This document shows, one piece after another, positions 48,131-57,445 of a stretch of DNA of 64,000 nucleotides (position 1 is its first letter; each line of letters opens with the position of its first letter). Origin of the DNA: Pseudorhizobium xiangyangii (GTDB lineage: Bacteria; Pseudomonadota; Alphaproteobacteria; Rhizobiales; Rhizobiaceae); NCBI RefSeq assembly GCF_020531965.1, contig NZ_JAJAWH010000001.1, forward strand, positions 1 to 64,000, written 5' to 3'. The position numbers and the translations under genes were made by a program. The notes beneath the pieces are model-generated. The model made no database searches, was not told where the DNA came from, and saw only the letters and a program-made list of their open reading frames with translations.

Positions 48131-49023
48131 ATGCCGCTCTCCGTCGCCTGGGCCGACAGCAAGGCATCCGCCATCGCCAGTGCATCCCTGTTCATCGCTA
48201 CGTTGTGGACGCGAAAGATCGACGCTCCGGCAAGCCGCAGGATTGCCGTGGTTGCCGCCGTGCCGACATCGCGTTCCTCCGCGTTTTCGCGGCCGGTCAC
48301 CGAACCGATGAACCGCTTCCGCGAGGTACCAACCAGCCACGGCAGTCCAAAACGCTGCAGCTCCGCAAACCGCGCCATGAGTTCGATGTTCTGCGCGGCA
48401 TTCTTGGCAAACCCGAAGCCCGGGTCCAGCATGATCGTCTCGCGCTTCACGCCGGCTGCATCCGCAATGCCGAGCGATATGTCGAAGAACGACTGCTGAT
48501 CCGCGATCACGTCGTCGACCATCTCTCCCTCACGCCCTCGCCCGGTATGCATGATGCAGAGGCCCGCGCCGGTTTCCGCAGCCACCGAGGCTATCGCCGG
48601 CTCTCTCTGCAAACCATGCACATCGTTGATGATATGCGCGCCGGCCGCCATCGCCAGCCGAGCCGTCTCCGCACGATAGGTATCCACGGAAATGAGCGCA
48701 TTCGTCTCGGCCACGAGCGCCTCGATCACCGGCAGCACTCGGTCCTGCTCCTCGGAGGCACTCACTTCGGCCGCGCCCGGCCGCGTCGATTCTCCGCCGA
48801 TATCCAGGATTGCAGCCCCTTGCGTGACGCACCTAAGCGCGTGCGAAACGGCCCGCCCGGCATCGACATAGCGCCCTCCATCGGAGAAAGAGTCCGGCGT
48901 TACATTGATGATCGCCATGATATGGCCGCGGTTGCCGAGTTCAAGAACACGACCCTGGCCCATCAGCCAGGACTTGTGGCCAGGCGATGCCTGCTCGACG
49001 TCATTTGTCTGGGAGGAACGCAA
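48127..49023 (-). CDS. folP: Dihydropteroate synthase
   Basis: 298 residues from TTG 49023. It joins p-aminobenzoate to the pterin, the target of sulfonamides. MAIINVTPDSFSDGG (near residue 36), ILDIGGESTRPGA, VDTYRAETARLA, IINDVHG, DPGFGFAKNA and LVGTSRKRFIG are the family motifs. AAAGG lies about 9 bases before the TTG; ATG 48963, 20 codons later, has a poor ribosome site but cannot be excluded. It is the first gene of folP-folB-folK. Confidence 0.94.
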   Translation of the reverse strand: MRSSQTNDVEQASPGHKSWLMGQGRVLELGNRGHIMAIINVTPDSFSDGGRYVDAGRAVSHALRCVTQGAAILDIGGESTRPGAAEVSASEEQDRVLPVIEALVAETNALISVDTYRAETARLAMAAGAHIINDVHGLQREPAIASVAAETGAGLCIMHTGRGREGEMVDDVIADQQSFFDISLGIADAAGVKRETIMLDPGFGFAKNAAQNIELMARFAELQRFGLPWLVGTSRKRFIGSVTGRENAEERDVGTAATTAILRLAGASIFRVHNVAMNRDALAMADALLSAQATESGI

Positions 49024-49100
49024 ATTTTTATGCCTTTGTGTTGCGCTGCCGACGCCTATGCCCCAAGCTTATCCGAACTTCAACGTCCGCAGGCCCAAGA

Positions 49101-49721
49101 ATGTCGCTGATTTCCAGTTTCCGCCGCATCATCGGCGGGCTGCTCTTGTCGTGTATGCTTTCCACTGCAGCTACCGCCGCCCCCTCGATCGCCAAGACCT
49201 ACGGCTATTTCAGCATAGGCGGCAGGACGGCCGAGGACCTGGACCGTGAGTTGGGTCGCCGCGGACCGATGACCAACGCCACCGGCCACCGCCACCCGGG
49301 CGCCACCGAAATCAAGTTCGGCGGCGAAGTTACCTATGTCGAACGCGGCGGGCAATGCTCCGTCGGCGAAGCCAAGGTCACCTTGCGCACGCACCTCATC
49401 CTGCCGCGCTGGAACAACCGTCGCCGCGCGGAAAAGGATCTCCGCTTCATCTGGGACACGCTCTCGGCCGATATCAAGCGGCACGAGGAACGTCATGCCG
49501 AGATTGCCCGCAGCTATGCGCGCACTCTTGAGCGGGATCTGCTCAACCTGAAGCCGACGGGAACCTGCGAGAACCTGGAGAAAAAGGTCGGATCGACCAC
49601 GAAACGTGTGCTGGAAGCGCACGACCGCGATCAGCTGCGGTTCGACAAGGTGGAATCGAAGAACTTCGACAACCGCATGATGCGCCTCCTGAAATACCGG
49701 CTGGAACAGCAGGGCGGCTAG
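49101..49721 (+). CDS. Exported DUF922 protein, possible metalloprotease
   Basis: 206 residues with a signal peptide (hydrophobic to about residue 27, cleavage after ATAA). The mature part matches DUF922: YFSIGGRTAEDLDRELGRRGP, then a HEERH metal-site motif (H-E-x-x-H form) followed by EIARSYA. The HExxH layout predicts a zinc-dependent peptidase in the periplasm; activity is not shown. ATG 49101 has a weak AGG site. It is divergent from folP. Confidence 0.82.
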   Translation: MSLISSFRRIIGGLLLSCMLSTAATAAPSIAKTYGYFSIGGRTAEDLDRELGRRGPMTNATGHRHPGATEIKFGGEVTYVERGGQCSVGEAKVTLRTHLILPRWNNRRRAEKDLRFIWDTLSADIKRHEERHAEIARSYARTLERDLLNLKPTGTCENLEKKVGSTTKRVLEAHDRDQLRFDKVESKNFDNRMMRLLKYRLEQQGG

Positions 49722-49851
49722 ATCTGGGCGTCTTTCATCCTGCGAGCACAGGAAACGCTTTCGCCTTCCACACGCCCCACAGGGCATCGGCATGACCGGC
49801 CGTCACCCCATCCGTTAAACGCTTTGCGCTTCGGACCCTACAAGCCCTTGG

Positions 49852-50172
49852 TCAGGCCTGCCGCTCGGGGACGTTCACGACAAGGCCATCCAGCGCGTCC
49901 GTCATCTTGATCTGACAGGACAGTCTGGAGGTCGGCCTCATGTCGTATGCGAAGTCCAGCATGTCCTCTTCCATGGCGGTCGGCGGACCGACCGTTTCCG
50001 TCCATCCGTCGTCGACATAGACATGACAGGTGGCACAGGCACAGGCACCGCCGCATTCAGCCTCGATCCCGGGCACCGAGTTGCGGACTGCATTTTCCAT
50101 CACCGTCGATCCGTTGCTCGCATCGATATCGAAGCGCGTTCCGTCGAAGGCGACGATCGTCAATTTCGTCAT
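49852..50172 (-). CDS. [2Fe-2S] ferredoxin
   Basis: 106 residues of the adrenodoxin/vertebrate-type ferredoxin family. The cluster ligands are in CGGACACATC (C-x5-C-x2-C) with the fourth Cys near residue 86 in SRLSCQIK. The DDGWTE acidic segment is typical of electron-transfer partners such as iron-sulfur assembly (IscA/HscA type Fdx) or cytochrome P450 systems; which one is unclear as no partner gene is near. ATG 50172. It is convergent with the DUF922 gene. Confidence 0.92.
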   Translation of the reverse strand: MTKLTIVAFDGTRFDIDASNGSTVMENAVRNSVPGIEAECGGACACATCHVYVDDGWTETVGPPTAMEEDMLDFAYDMRPTSRLSCQIKMTDALDGLVVNVPERQA

Positions 50173-50289
50173 GATCTGGAAATCCGATAAGAATAGTCAG
50201 GCACAGTGGATTGCTCATTGAACATATCCGCCAGCCAGTCAACATAGGTTGCGCCATGCCACGCCGCAATGGCGGGCCGGCCGCGGCTT

Positions 50290-50658
50290 TTAGCGACAGA
50301 GCTTCAGGATGAAGTTCTCGGCTTCCAGTACCGCTGCACCCAACTTGGCCAGAAGTGCCGCATCCGGCCCCTTCTCTTCGAGACGGAGTGCCGCGTCGGC
50401 CACGATGAAGGCGCCCACGGCAGACGCCGCGCCCTTGAGCCGGTGAGCCGCGGCGATGACGTCCGCAGGCTTGCCTTCCGTCATTTCCTGCAGCGCGCGC
50501 CGCGCCTGGCTTGCGAAGAGCTGCAGCACCTCGATCTCGAGGGTCTTGTCCCCCATGGTCTGCCCTGCCAGATGAACGAGATCGATCGGTCTGGACTGCG
50601 ACGGGCAGATTGCGCGGGCGTTGACTGGCGCTTCGAATGCGAGAGTGGACACGGCCAT
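50290..50658 (-). CDS. Orphan Hpt-domain protein
   Basis: 122 residues with one histidine phosphotransfer domain: TLEIEVLQLFASQARRALQEM then the phosphoacceptor AAHRLKGAASAVGAF, and a C-terminal helix. It should relay phosphate between a receiver and another protein. No kinase or receiver gene is adjacent. It is not ChpT, which has a different fold. ATG 50658 is chosen over an open frame to 50736; the ribosome site is weak. It is divergent from the GPR gene. Confidence 0.85.
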   Translation of the reverse strand: MAVSTLAFEAPVNARAICPSQSRPIDLVHLAGQTMGDKTLEIEVLQLFASQARRALQEMTEGKPADVIAAAHRLKGAASAVGAFIVADAALRLEEKGPDAALLAKLGAAVLEAENFILKLCR

Positions 50659-50884
50659 GAAACTTGATGATCCTCTGGAACCTGGCTGCACCGACTTTTG
50701 CCGGATGGCACGTTCTATCCCGTTAAATTCCGGCACAATCGAGGTAGGAATCTGGCGCTATGGTTAATTTCGACTAAGGCGCTTGATTTGTAGGACTTTC
50801 CACGGACTTTATGGTTTAAATCCTGTTAACAACCAGAAACCCATCCGCCGCACCCGGGGCTCGCTGAATTGTTAAGGCAACGGA

Positions 50885-50989
50885 GATGTGCCACTACGAT
50901 ACGCTTGGATTGGCGGGAGTCCGCTCCCACTTCCAAGGATGGCCTGATGGTAAGTATTCCTTATCATCCGTTTGTAAGAAGGCCATCTA
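50885..50989 (+). CDS. Possible 34-residue small protein
   Basis: ATG 50885 opens a frame reading MCHYDTLGLAGVRSHFQGW and ending at the TAA 50987-50989. AAGG lies about 12 bases upstream and GGAG directly abuts the ATG, so the ribosome site is poor. A second frame, 17 codons from ATG 50947 to 50998-51000, has a better spaced AAGGA. Both overlap the stem-loop. Coding is unproven; listed because the gap is otherwise empty. Confidence 0.15.
50938..50987 (+). ncRNA. Candidate structured RNA element
   Basis: GATGGCCT (50938-50945) pairs perfectly with AGGCCATC (50980-50987), and directly inside GATGGTAAG (50946-50954) pairs with CTTATCATC (50960-50968) with one G-U pair and loop TATTC. An 11-base bulge separates the two stems on the right. 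No T-run follows, so it is not a terminator. It could be part of a small RNA or of the GPR mRNA leader. Confidence 0.35.
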
Positions 50990-51123
50990 AGTGTGAATGA
51001 AAAGGAAAATGCTGACGCCATGACGGCGCAGCTTTCCGGCAGGCATAATCTCATCCTGTATCTGCAAAGGCGGGCAGAAATGGATGGGTTTGGCCGGGCG
51101 AGTATGTAGCGAGGCGTAACCGC

Positions 51124-54100
51124 ATGGCGAAGAAGACAAGCAACGAGTCGATCGACGAAACGGCATTCCAGGCATTGGAAGACGCTCTGAAAATCGATTT
51201 CATTGACGAGCAGGATGCACGTCGGCAAGCGACGCCTGCCGCCTCGGAGGCCAGAGTGTCTGAACCAAAGCAGCGACCCGCCCAGGCGCGCCGGGAGAAC
51301 CCGGCTGAGCCGCCACGCACCCAGCCAGCCGAGCCCGCGGCCCGTACGCCTTCATTCGAACCGGCGAACGACGGCAGCCGGCGCAGCTCCGTGAATTTGC
51401 TGAAGTCGCTCGAAAGCGGGACCATGCAGTCCTCGCTGCGCAGCGCGGCGATCGTATCGGTGCTCTGGACAATCGGCGGCGTCGGTCTTGCCCACCTCAT
51501 CTACGGCAACCAGCTTTGGCAGATCGGATCCGTTTCCGCGCTTCTGGCCAATCCGGGTATTGTCGCGATCCTGATCGGCATCGTCGTGCCGGTCATGCTG
51601 TTCTTCGCCTTCGCGACAATGATGGCGCGCGCCCAGGATTTGCGCAACGCCGCCCGCTCCATGGCCGAAGTGGCACTGCGCCTGTCCGAGCCGGAGACGG
51701 TTGCATCCGAACGGATCATGTCTGTCGGCCAGGCCGTCCGCCGCGAAGTGTCGGCCATGAACGAGGGCATCGAGCGCACGATCGCCCGCGCGACCGAACT
51801 CGAAACCCTCGTCCATTCCGAGGTCAACGCCCTCGAGCGCAGCTATGCCGATAACGAGCTGCGGGTTCGCGGTCTCGTGCACGAACTCGGCACGGAACGC
51901 GATGCCGTGGTCAATCATGCCGAACGCATCCGCTCGTCCATCGTCGGCGCCCATGAACAGCTCAAGGAAGAACTGTCGCTGGCGACGGAAGAGATTTCCA
52001 TCCGTCTCGCAACCTCGGGCGAAGCCTTCGCCTCGATGATCGACACGCGCGCAGCCGCCCTCACCGAGAAGACCAATGCCGCAGGCGAGGCTCTCGGCTC
52101 GCTTCTGGCGGCAAAGGCCGACGATCTGGTCCAGACGCTCAGTTCCTCCGGCATCGCCCTTGCCACCGAGTTCGATACACGCCTCGAATATATCTCGCTG
52201 ACGCTCGTCGAACGGGGACAGGCGCTGCTTGGCGAGTTCGAGACACGGGCATCCACGCTCGATGCCAATACGGAAAAACTCAACGCCGCTCTCGCGGATC
52301 GTACCCGCCAGCTCAACGAGACGCTCGTCGCGCGTACCCGCGAAATTGCCGAGGGTCTTTCCGAGGGCGAACGTTCCATCACCGGCTCGCTCGATACGGT
52401 CATTGCCTCGCTGAACCACGCACTCGATACCAAGGGCGCCTCGTTCCGTCAGAGCCTTCAGTCAGCCGCCGACGATGCCGTCATGGATATCGATCTCCGG
52501 ACCGGCCTTTTCGAGGAGCGGATGCTGGCAACCGTCGGCCAGCTCGGCACCACGTTCGACGATGGGCTTGCAGAGTTCACCACCGCCTTCGACCAGCGCG
52601 CCGGCAGCCTCGACAGCAAGCTGATGGACAGCCTGGCCCGCATCAACGAAACCGTCGCTGGCGGTTCCGAATCGCTCGAAGGCATCCTCAGCAGCAGCAT
52701 CGAGCACATCGGCAACACGCTGACCGATCAGTCCTTTGCCTTGGCAACCACGCTGGGTACCGGCCAGGAAGTGCTCGATTCGATGTTCGAGACCCGCAGC
52801 CGCGAACTGAATGAAGCACTCGCTGCACGCACCGGCGAGATCACCAATGCCTTCGGTTCGACCCATGAAGCGATGGATAGCGTTCTCGCCGTACGCAGCA
52901 GCGCCCTGATCGGCGCGTTGAGCGACAGCCACAGCAAGTTCGAACGGACGTTCGGCGAGCGCTCGGACGCCGTCATCAATGCCCTGGAAAGCGGCCAGGA
53001 ACGGATCACCAATGCTCTGGACCACAAGACAGCGGCCATAGAGTCCGCCGTATCCGAAGCCCCCGAGCGACTGGCGAACCTGCTGGACGAGCGTGCATCC
53101 ACGATCGCCCGCCACCTGCAGGAAGGCGAGCAGCGCCTCACGGAAGGCCTCGATCGTCGCGTCACGGATCTCGCCCAGACGCTGGGTGCGAACGGTGACC
53201 GGATCGGCGAACTCCTCGACGACAAGACGATGGAAATCAGCACCGCCTTCGCCCTTGGCGAAGACCGGATCGCCGGCATCCTCACCAATCTGGCCGATAC
53301 GCCAGAGCGCCTCTCCAGCGTCCTGGACGAACGTGCAGCCTTGATCGCCCGCCACATCGAAGAAGGCGAACAGCGCCTCGGCGAAGACCTCGACCGTCGT
53401 GTGAGTAGCCTCACCCAGGCGCTGAGCTCCAACGGCGAACGCATCGGCGAGCTCCTCGACGACAAGACGATGGAAATCAGCACCGCCTTCGCCCTTGGTG
53501 AAGACCGGATCGCCGGCATCCTCACAAATCTGGCCGATACGCCAGAGCGCCTCTCAAGCGTCCTGGACGAGCGCGCAGGCCTGATCGCCCGTCACATCGA
53601 GCAAGGCGAACAGCGCCTTGGCGAAGACCTCGACCGCCGTGTCGCGGACTTTTCGAAGACGATCATCGCCAATGGCGATCGGCTCGGCGAAATCCTCGAC
53701 GACAAGGCAATGGAAATCAGCACGGCCTTTGCACTCGGAGAGGATCGTCTCGCCACGTCCCTGGAAGACAAGGCCAGCGTCCTGCTCGCCGCAGCGTCCG
53801 AGGCGGGCAACCGCATCGAACAGTCCGTTGGCCAGGTCTCGGAGCAGATCGGCAGCATCCTTGGTGACGGTTCGCGCCGCTTCGAGGAAAGCCTGACCGG
53901 CGGCGCAGACCGTATCGAGGCAGCGATTGGCACGGGTCAGGAGCGCATTGCCGCCACCATCGGCCTTGGCCATCAGCAGTTCGCAGATACCGTCTCCTCC
54001 GCGAACCAGCAGATGGAAGAGACGCTTGGAACCGGCTACGAGCGCATGCGCGCCACTCTGGAAGAGCGTAGCGAAGTGATTTCGTCTGCACTTTCGCATG

Positions 54101-57100
54101 CACACGAGCAGATCGCGGAATTGATGTCCGATCAGGTGACGACGATCGGCACCACGGTCGCGACCAGTGCCGGAATGCTCGAAATGTCCCTGGAAGGCCA
54201 GCAGGATGCCATTCGTGCCGCCATCAACGGCGCAGGCTCCGATCTGGAGCAGCGTCTGAGTTCGACAGCCGGCGACATCGCCCTCAGGCTCAACAACGCC
54301 GCACAGGAAATCAGCCGCTCGGCAGACGATTTCTCTGGCCGCATCGAGCAGACTGTCGGCAGCGTTACCGCAGCACTCGACGATACCGGCGTCCGCATCG
54401 AAAGCACCTTCGGTGGGCTGGAAGGCCGGATCCGCAACGAACTGTCGAGCGTCACCGATCTCGTCGACGGCGCGGGCCGCAACATCGGGGAAACTCTCGC
54501 GGCGCGTGCAGCAGAACTCGAACGCGTCAGCACCGAAGCGCATGATCGCATTGCCGGCACCATGGATTCCGGCACTGCCCGCTTCGATGAGCGCCTGTCC
54601 ACCATGGACCGGGCCCTCACGGTCGGTCTCGACAACGTCACCAGGACCATCGAAGGCAAAGCAACCAACCTCGCAAGCGCCCTCCGCGATGCCGTCAGCG
54701 CCGCAGCACAGGGCATGGACAGCGAAGCCATGCGCTCGGCAGAGATGCTGACCCGCGCCGGCTCCGAGTTCACCGAAGAGCTGTCGAACCGCAACGCCGA
54801 GTTCACGCGCTCGATCGAAGAGCGCTCGACCGACATCGTCAGCCGGATTTCTGAAACCCAGAACCGCCTCGCGGGTCAGGCCGCAACCGTGGCACAGGCC
54901 TTCTCAGAGGCCGGAAACGCGATCGTCCACAAGGTCGCGGAAGCCGATTCGCTTGTGAAGAAGCAGGTTGCGGCAATCTCGCAAGCCCTCGGTGAAGCCG
55001 AGCAGGCCTTGGAGGCCCGTGGCGGCTCGCTTCGCGGCTCGCTGTCGGAAACGGCAACCGAGTTGCAGAACGCCATGGATGGCGTCGACAAGGCCCTGGC
55101 GGCCCGTGGCGACGCAATCCGGTCCGCGCTCGACAGCCGCGCCCGCGATCTCAACTCCATGCTGGCAAGCCGGACAACGGAACTGTCGCGCCTCATCGAG
55201 GAGCAGGCAAAGCCCGTCGTCGAGCAATATGCCGAAGCAAGCCGCACTGCCGCCGAGCAGATCGCAGCGGCTGCACAGGAAAGCACCGACCGTCTGGTCG
55301 CTGCAGCTCACGAAAACTCCGGCCGGATCCGCGACGAAAACAGCGCGCTTGTGGACGCCATTGCAGCGCGCACCAACGAGGCACTCTCGGCTCTCTCGCA
55401 ACGGACGGAAAACACCACCGGTGCCATCCTCGCCGTCGAACGCGGCTTGTCGGGCAGCGTCAACGCGCTGATCGAAAAGCTTGCCGACAGCAATTCCGGC
55501 ATTGCCGATCTCATCCACCGGGCAGCGGAGAGCATCACCTCGGCTGCGGATCAGGCCGCCGAGCGTCTCGCAGGTGTGGACGAAAAGCTCGACGCCACCG
55601 CGAACCGGTTTGCCGAGTCGGCAGGCCATGCGGCCGACATGGTTTCGGGATCAAGCCGCCTGCTCGAAAACAACATCGACCGCCTCGCCACCATCTCCGG
55701 CGAGACGCTTAATCAGGTCGGCGGTATCGTCGGCCGCTTCGACGAGCATTCGAAGGTCCTTGCCCAGGCGTCCGAGCTTCTCGGTGCTGCACAGTCCAAC
55801 CTGGCGAATACGCTCGATGAGCGTCAGACCGCGCTGCGCAGCCTGTCCGCCGGACTGGTCAAGCGCTCCGAGGAAATCGAGGCAACGATGCGCGGCCTCA
55901 CAAATCTGGTCGACGGAGCCTTTGAACGTGCCGAAGGCCGCTCCAATCAGGTTGCCTCGCATCTGCGCGACAGCCTGCAGGGCGCCTTTGCCGACATCGG
56001 CCGCACCTTGGGTGAAACCCAGCAGCGTGCGGATGTCACGGCACAGACCATGCGCAGCGCCTTCATGGGTGCAACCGAAGAAGCAAATCGCACGATCGAC
56101 AGCACGATGGCCGAGGCCGAACAGCGTGCGCGGGGTCTCTCCGAGCGCATCCGTGGCGGCGTCGAAGGCTCGCTCGCGGACGTCGAGCGCATGCTCGGCG
56201 ACGCGACCAGCCGCTCCGACAACGCGGCTTCCCAGCTGCGCGATACCCTTCGCAAATCCGTAGAGGAAGCGGTTGGCCGCTTTGCCGGCGCGACCGATGA
56301 AATCCGCCGGTCGGCCAACGAGATCCGCGAAGAACTCGACAGCACCCGCACGGAACTCAAGCGCGGCGCCTTCGATCTTCCGGAGGAGGCAAAGGAGAAC
56401 GCCGCTGCCATGCGTCGCGCCGTCGCCGAGCAGATCAAGGCACTGCAGGATCTGTCGCAGATCGTCGGCCGCTCGGCGCAGCAGCTGGAGGTCTCGCAGC
56501 CTGCTCCGACCCGCGTCGCCGCACCTGCTCCCACAGCCGCAGCACCTACGCCTGCAGCGCGTCCGCAGCCCACTGCCGCAGCGCTGCCCCCGCAGACGCC
56601 GGCTGCCCCGCGCAACGACATCCTCTCTACAGGCCTGCGCGGCAGCCTCAACATGGACCGTGGCACCCAGCCGCGCCCGGCGGAGCCTGCTCCGCGTCGT
56701 GAGGACGGTGGCTGGATCAGCGACCTTCTGCGTGGCGCCTCGCGCGAAACCCAGCCGCAAACCCCTGCCCGACCGGCCACACGCCCGCCGGAACAGGCAG
56801 CCGCTCGCGGCAACGGTGACAACCGCAATCCGCGCCATATGGTCGAATCGCTGAACTCGCTGTCCGTGGATATCGCCCGCGCGATCGACCACGATGCCTC
56901 GGTGGACCTGTGGCGTCGCTATCAGCGGGGCGAGCGCGACGTGTTCACCCGTCGCCTCTACACGCTGAAGGGCCAGCAGACGTTCGACGAGATCAAGCGC
57001 AAGTACGAGCGGGAGCCGGAATTCCGCACCGCCGTCGACCGCTACATCGCCGATTTCGAGAAGCTGCTCGCGGACGTGGCTCGCACTGATCGCGACAAGT

Positions 57101-57180
57101 CGGTAACCCAGAGCTACCTGACGTCCGACACGGGCAAGGTCTATACCATGCTCGCCCATGCGGCCGGCCGCTTCAGCTAA
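51124..57180 (+). CDS. gpr: Growth pole ring protein GPR (RgsE-like)
   Basis: 2018 residues, matching in size and plan the growth-pole-ring protein of Agrobacterium (GPR) and Sinorhizobium RgsE, needed for growth from one pole. A Pro/Ala-rich cytoplasmic start (1-100) leads to two membrane segments (about 107-127 and 145-167), then about 1500 residues of alpha-helical, apolipoprotein/MCP-like repeats, a Pro/Ala-rich linker (about 1795-1890) and a conserved C-terminal domain (from NPRHMVESLNSL, about residue 1900). Residues 640-879 are three 80-residue tandem units encoded by near-identical DNA. ATG 51124; an intrinsic terminator follows. Confidence 0.9.
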   Translation: MAKKTSNESIDETAFQALEDALKIDFIDEQDARRQATPAASEARVSEPKQRPAQARRENPAEPPRTQPAEPAARTPSFEPANDGSRRSSVNLLKSLESGTMQSSLRSAAIVSVLWTIGGVGLAHLIYGNQLWQIGSVSALLANPGIVAILIGIVVPVMLFFAFATMMARAQDLRNAARSMAEVALRLSEPETVASERIMSVGQAVRREVSAMNEGIERTIARATELETLVHSEVNALERSYADNELRVRGLVHELGTERDAVVNHAERIRSSIVGAHEQLKEELSLATEEISIRLATSGEAFASMIDTRAAALTEKTNAAGEALGSLLAAKADDLVQTLSSSGIALATEFDTRLEYISLTLVERGQALLGEFETRASTLDANTEKLNAALADRTRQLNETLVARTREIAEGLSEGERSITGSLDTVIASLNHALDTKGASFRQSLQSAADDAVMDIDLRTGLFEERMLATVGQLGTTFDDGLAEFTTAFDQRAGSLDSKLMDSLARINETVAGGSESLEGILSSSIEHIGNTLTDQSFALATTLGTGQEVLDSMFETRSRELNEALAARTGEITNAFGSTHEAMDSVLAVRSSALIGALSDSHSKFERTFGERSDAVINALESGQERITNALDHKTAAIESAVSEAPERLANLLDERASTIARHLQEGEQRLTEGLDRRVTDLAQTLGANGDRIGELLDDKTMEISTAFALGEDRIAGILTNLADTPERLSSVLDERAALIARHIEEGEQRLGEDLDRRVSSLTQALSSNGERIGELLDDKTMEISTAFALGEDRIAGILTNLADTPERLSSVLDERAGLIARHIEQGEQRLGEDLDRRVADFSKTIIANGDRLGEILDDKAMEISTAFALGEDRLATSLEDKASVLLAAASEAGNRIEQSVGQVSEQIGSILGDGSRRFEESLTGGADRIEAAIGTGQERIAATIGLGHQQFADTVSSANQQMEETLGTGYERMRATLEERSEVISSALSHAHEQIAELMSDQVTTIGTTVATSAGMLEMSLEGQQDAIRAAINGAGSDLEQRLSSTAGDIALRLNNAAQEISRSADDFSGRIEQTVGSVTAALDDTGVRIESTFGGLEGRIRNELSSVTDLVDGAGRNIGETLAARAAELERVSTEAHDRIAGTMDSGTARFDERLSTMDRALTVGLDNVTRTIEGKATNLASALRDAVSAAAQGMDSEAMRSAEMLTRAGSEFTEELSNRNAEFTRSIEERSTDIVSRISETQNRLAGQAATVAQAFSEAGNAIVHKVAEADSLVKKQVAAISQALGEAEQALEARGGSLRGSLSETATELQNAMDGVDKALAARGDAIRSALDSRARDLNSMLASRTTELSRLIEEQAKPVVEQYAEASRTAAEQIAAAAQESTDRLVAAAHENSGRIRDENSALVDAIAARTNEALSALSQRTENTTGAILAVERGLSGSVNALIEKLADSNSGIADLIHRAAESITSAADQAAERLAGVDEKLDATANRFAESAGHAADMVSGSSRLLENNIDRLATISGETLNQVGGIVGRFDEHSKVLAQASELLGAAQSNLANTLDERQTALRSLSAGLVKRSEEIEATMRGLTNLVDGAFERAEGRSNQVASHLRDSLQGAFADIGRTLGETQQRADVTAQTMRSAFMGATEEANRTIDSTMAEAEQRARGLSERIRGGVEGSLADVERMLGDATSRSDNAASQLRDTLRKSVEEAVGRFAGATDEIRRSANEIREELDSTRTELKRGAFDLPEEAKENAAAMRRAVAEQIKALQDLSQIVGRSAQQLEVSQPAPTRVAAPAPTAAAPTPAARPQPTAAALPPQTPAAPRNDILSTGLRGSLNMDRGTQPRPAEPAPRREDGGWISDLLRGASRETQPQTPARPATRPPEQAAARGNGDNRNPRHMVESLNSLSVDIARAIDHDASVDLWRRYQRGERDVFTRRLYTLKGQQTFDEIKRKYEREPEFRTAVDRYIADFEKLLADVARTDRDKSVTQSYLTSDTGKVYTMLAHAAGRFS
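53041..53760 (+). repeat. Three 240-bp in-frame tandem repeats in the GPR gene
   Basis: Units 53041-53280, 53281-53520 and 53521-53760 keep an exact 240-base (80-codon) period. Each carries the shared blocks PERL-x5-DERA, ARH-x2-EGEQRL, DRRV and the stretch ending MEISTAFALGEDR. The DNA of units 2 and 3 is almost identical over long stretches (for example around 53218-53330 and 53458-53570), including synonymous positions, pointing to recent duplication or conversion; unit 1 is more diverged. Confidence 0.9.
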
Positions 57181-57203
57181 CGGCAGAGAGTGTTTTCAAA
57201 ACC

Positions 57204-57237
57204 AAAAATGGCCGCCCGAAAGGCGGCCATTTTCTTT
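57204..57237 (+). terminator. Intrinsic terminator after the GPR gene
   Basis: AAAATGGCCGCC-CGAAA-GGCGGCCATTTTC with a T-rich tail, a 12-base perfect stem 24 bases after the stop. It may also serve leftward genes. Confidence 0.85.
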
Positions 57238-57445
57238 AGAGGCAATTGATCGTGGGGGCATAACCGGAGCGAAGACGCAGCCATTGCGGCATGTGCCTAT
57301 GCAAACGCTGTAGCCGGAAAGATCCGTCAGGTGCGAACGGGGCTAAATGCGCGAAGGGGCTTCGATTTGCGGAAATGCCGCCATCGGCCGGCCGTTGAGC
57401 CAGCCGCCATTTTGACGCCTTACGAATTCACGATCCAGGTTGCGG

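Larger units (their letters stand above)
50659..51123. other. Intergenic region before the GPR gene
   Basis: A 465-base gap between the divergent Hpt and GPR genes. Two TTAA pairs (50816-50829, spaced by six) resemble a CtrA site but with spacing one short. Between 50885 and 51000 lie a hairpin (GGGAG-TCCG-CTCCC, 50915-50928), a larger stem-loop and two very small reading frames with plausible ribosome sites (see the separate entries). The part from 51001 to 51123 shows nothing recognisable. Confidence 0.5.

Noticed and set aside
50816-50830. CtrA box before the GPR gene (TTAA-N6-TTAAC)
   Set aside because: The consensus is TTAA-N7-TTAA; the spacing is one base short, so I do not call it, although a binding test would settle it.
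51352-52419. Leftward open frames opposite the GPR gene
   Set aside because: The GPR reading frame is complete, conserved in plan and has a proper start; the antisense frames are by-products of codon bias.
53041-53760. CRISPR-like direct repeats
   Set aside because: The repeats are in-frame coding units of 240 bases without unique spacers, so they are not a CRISPR array.
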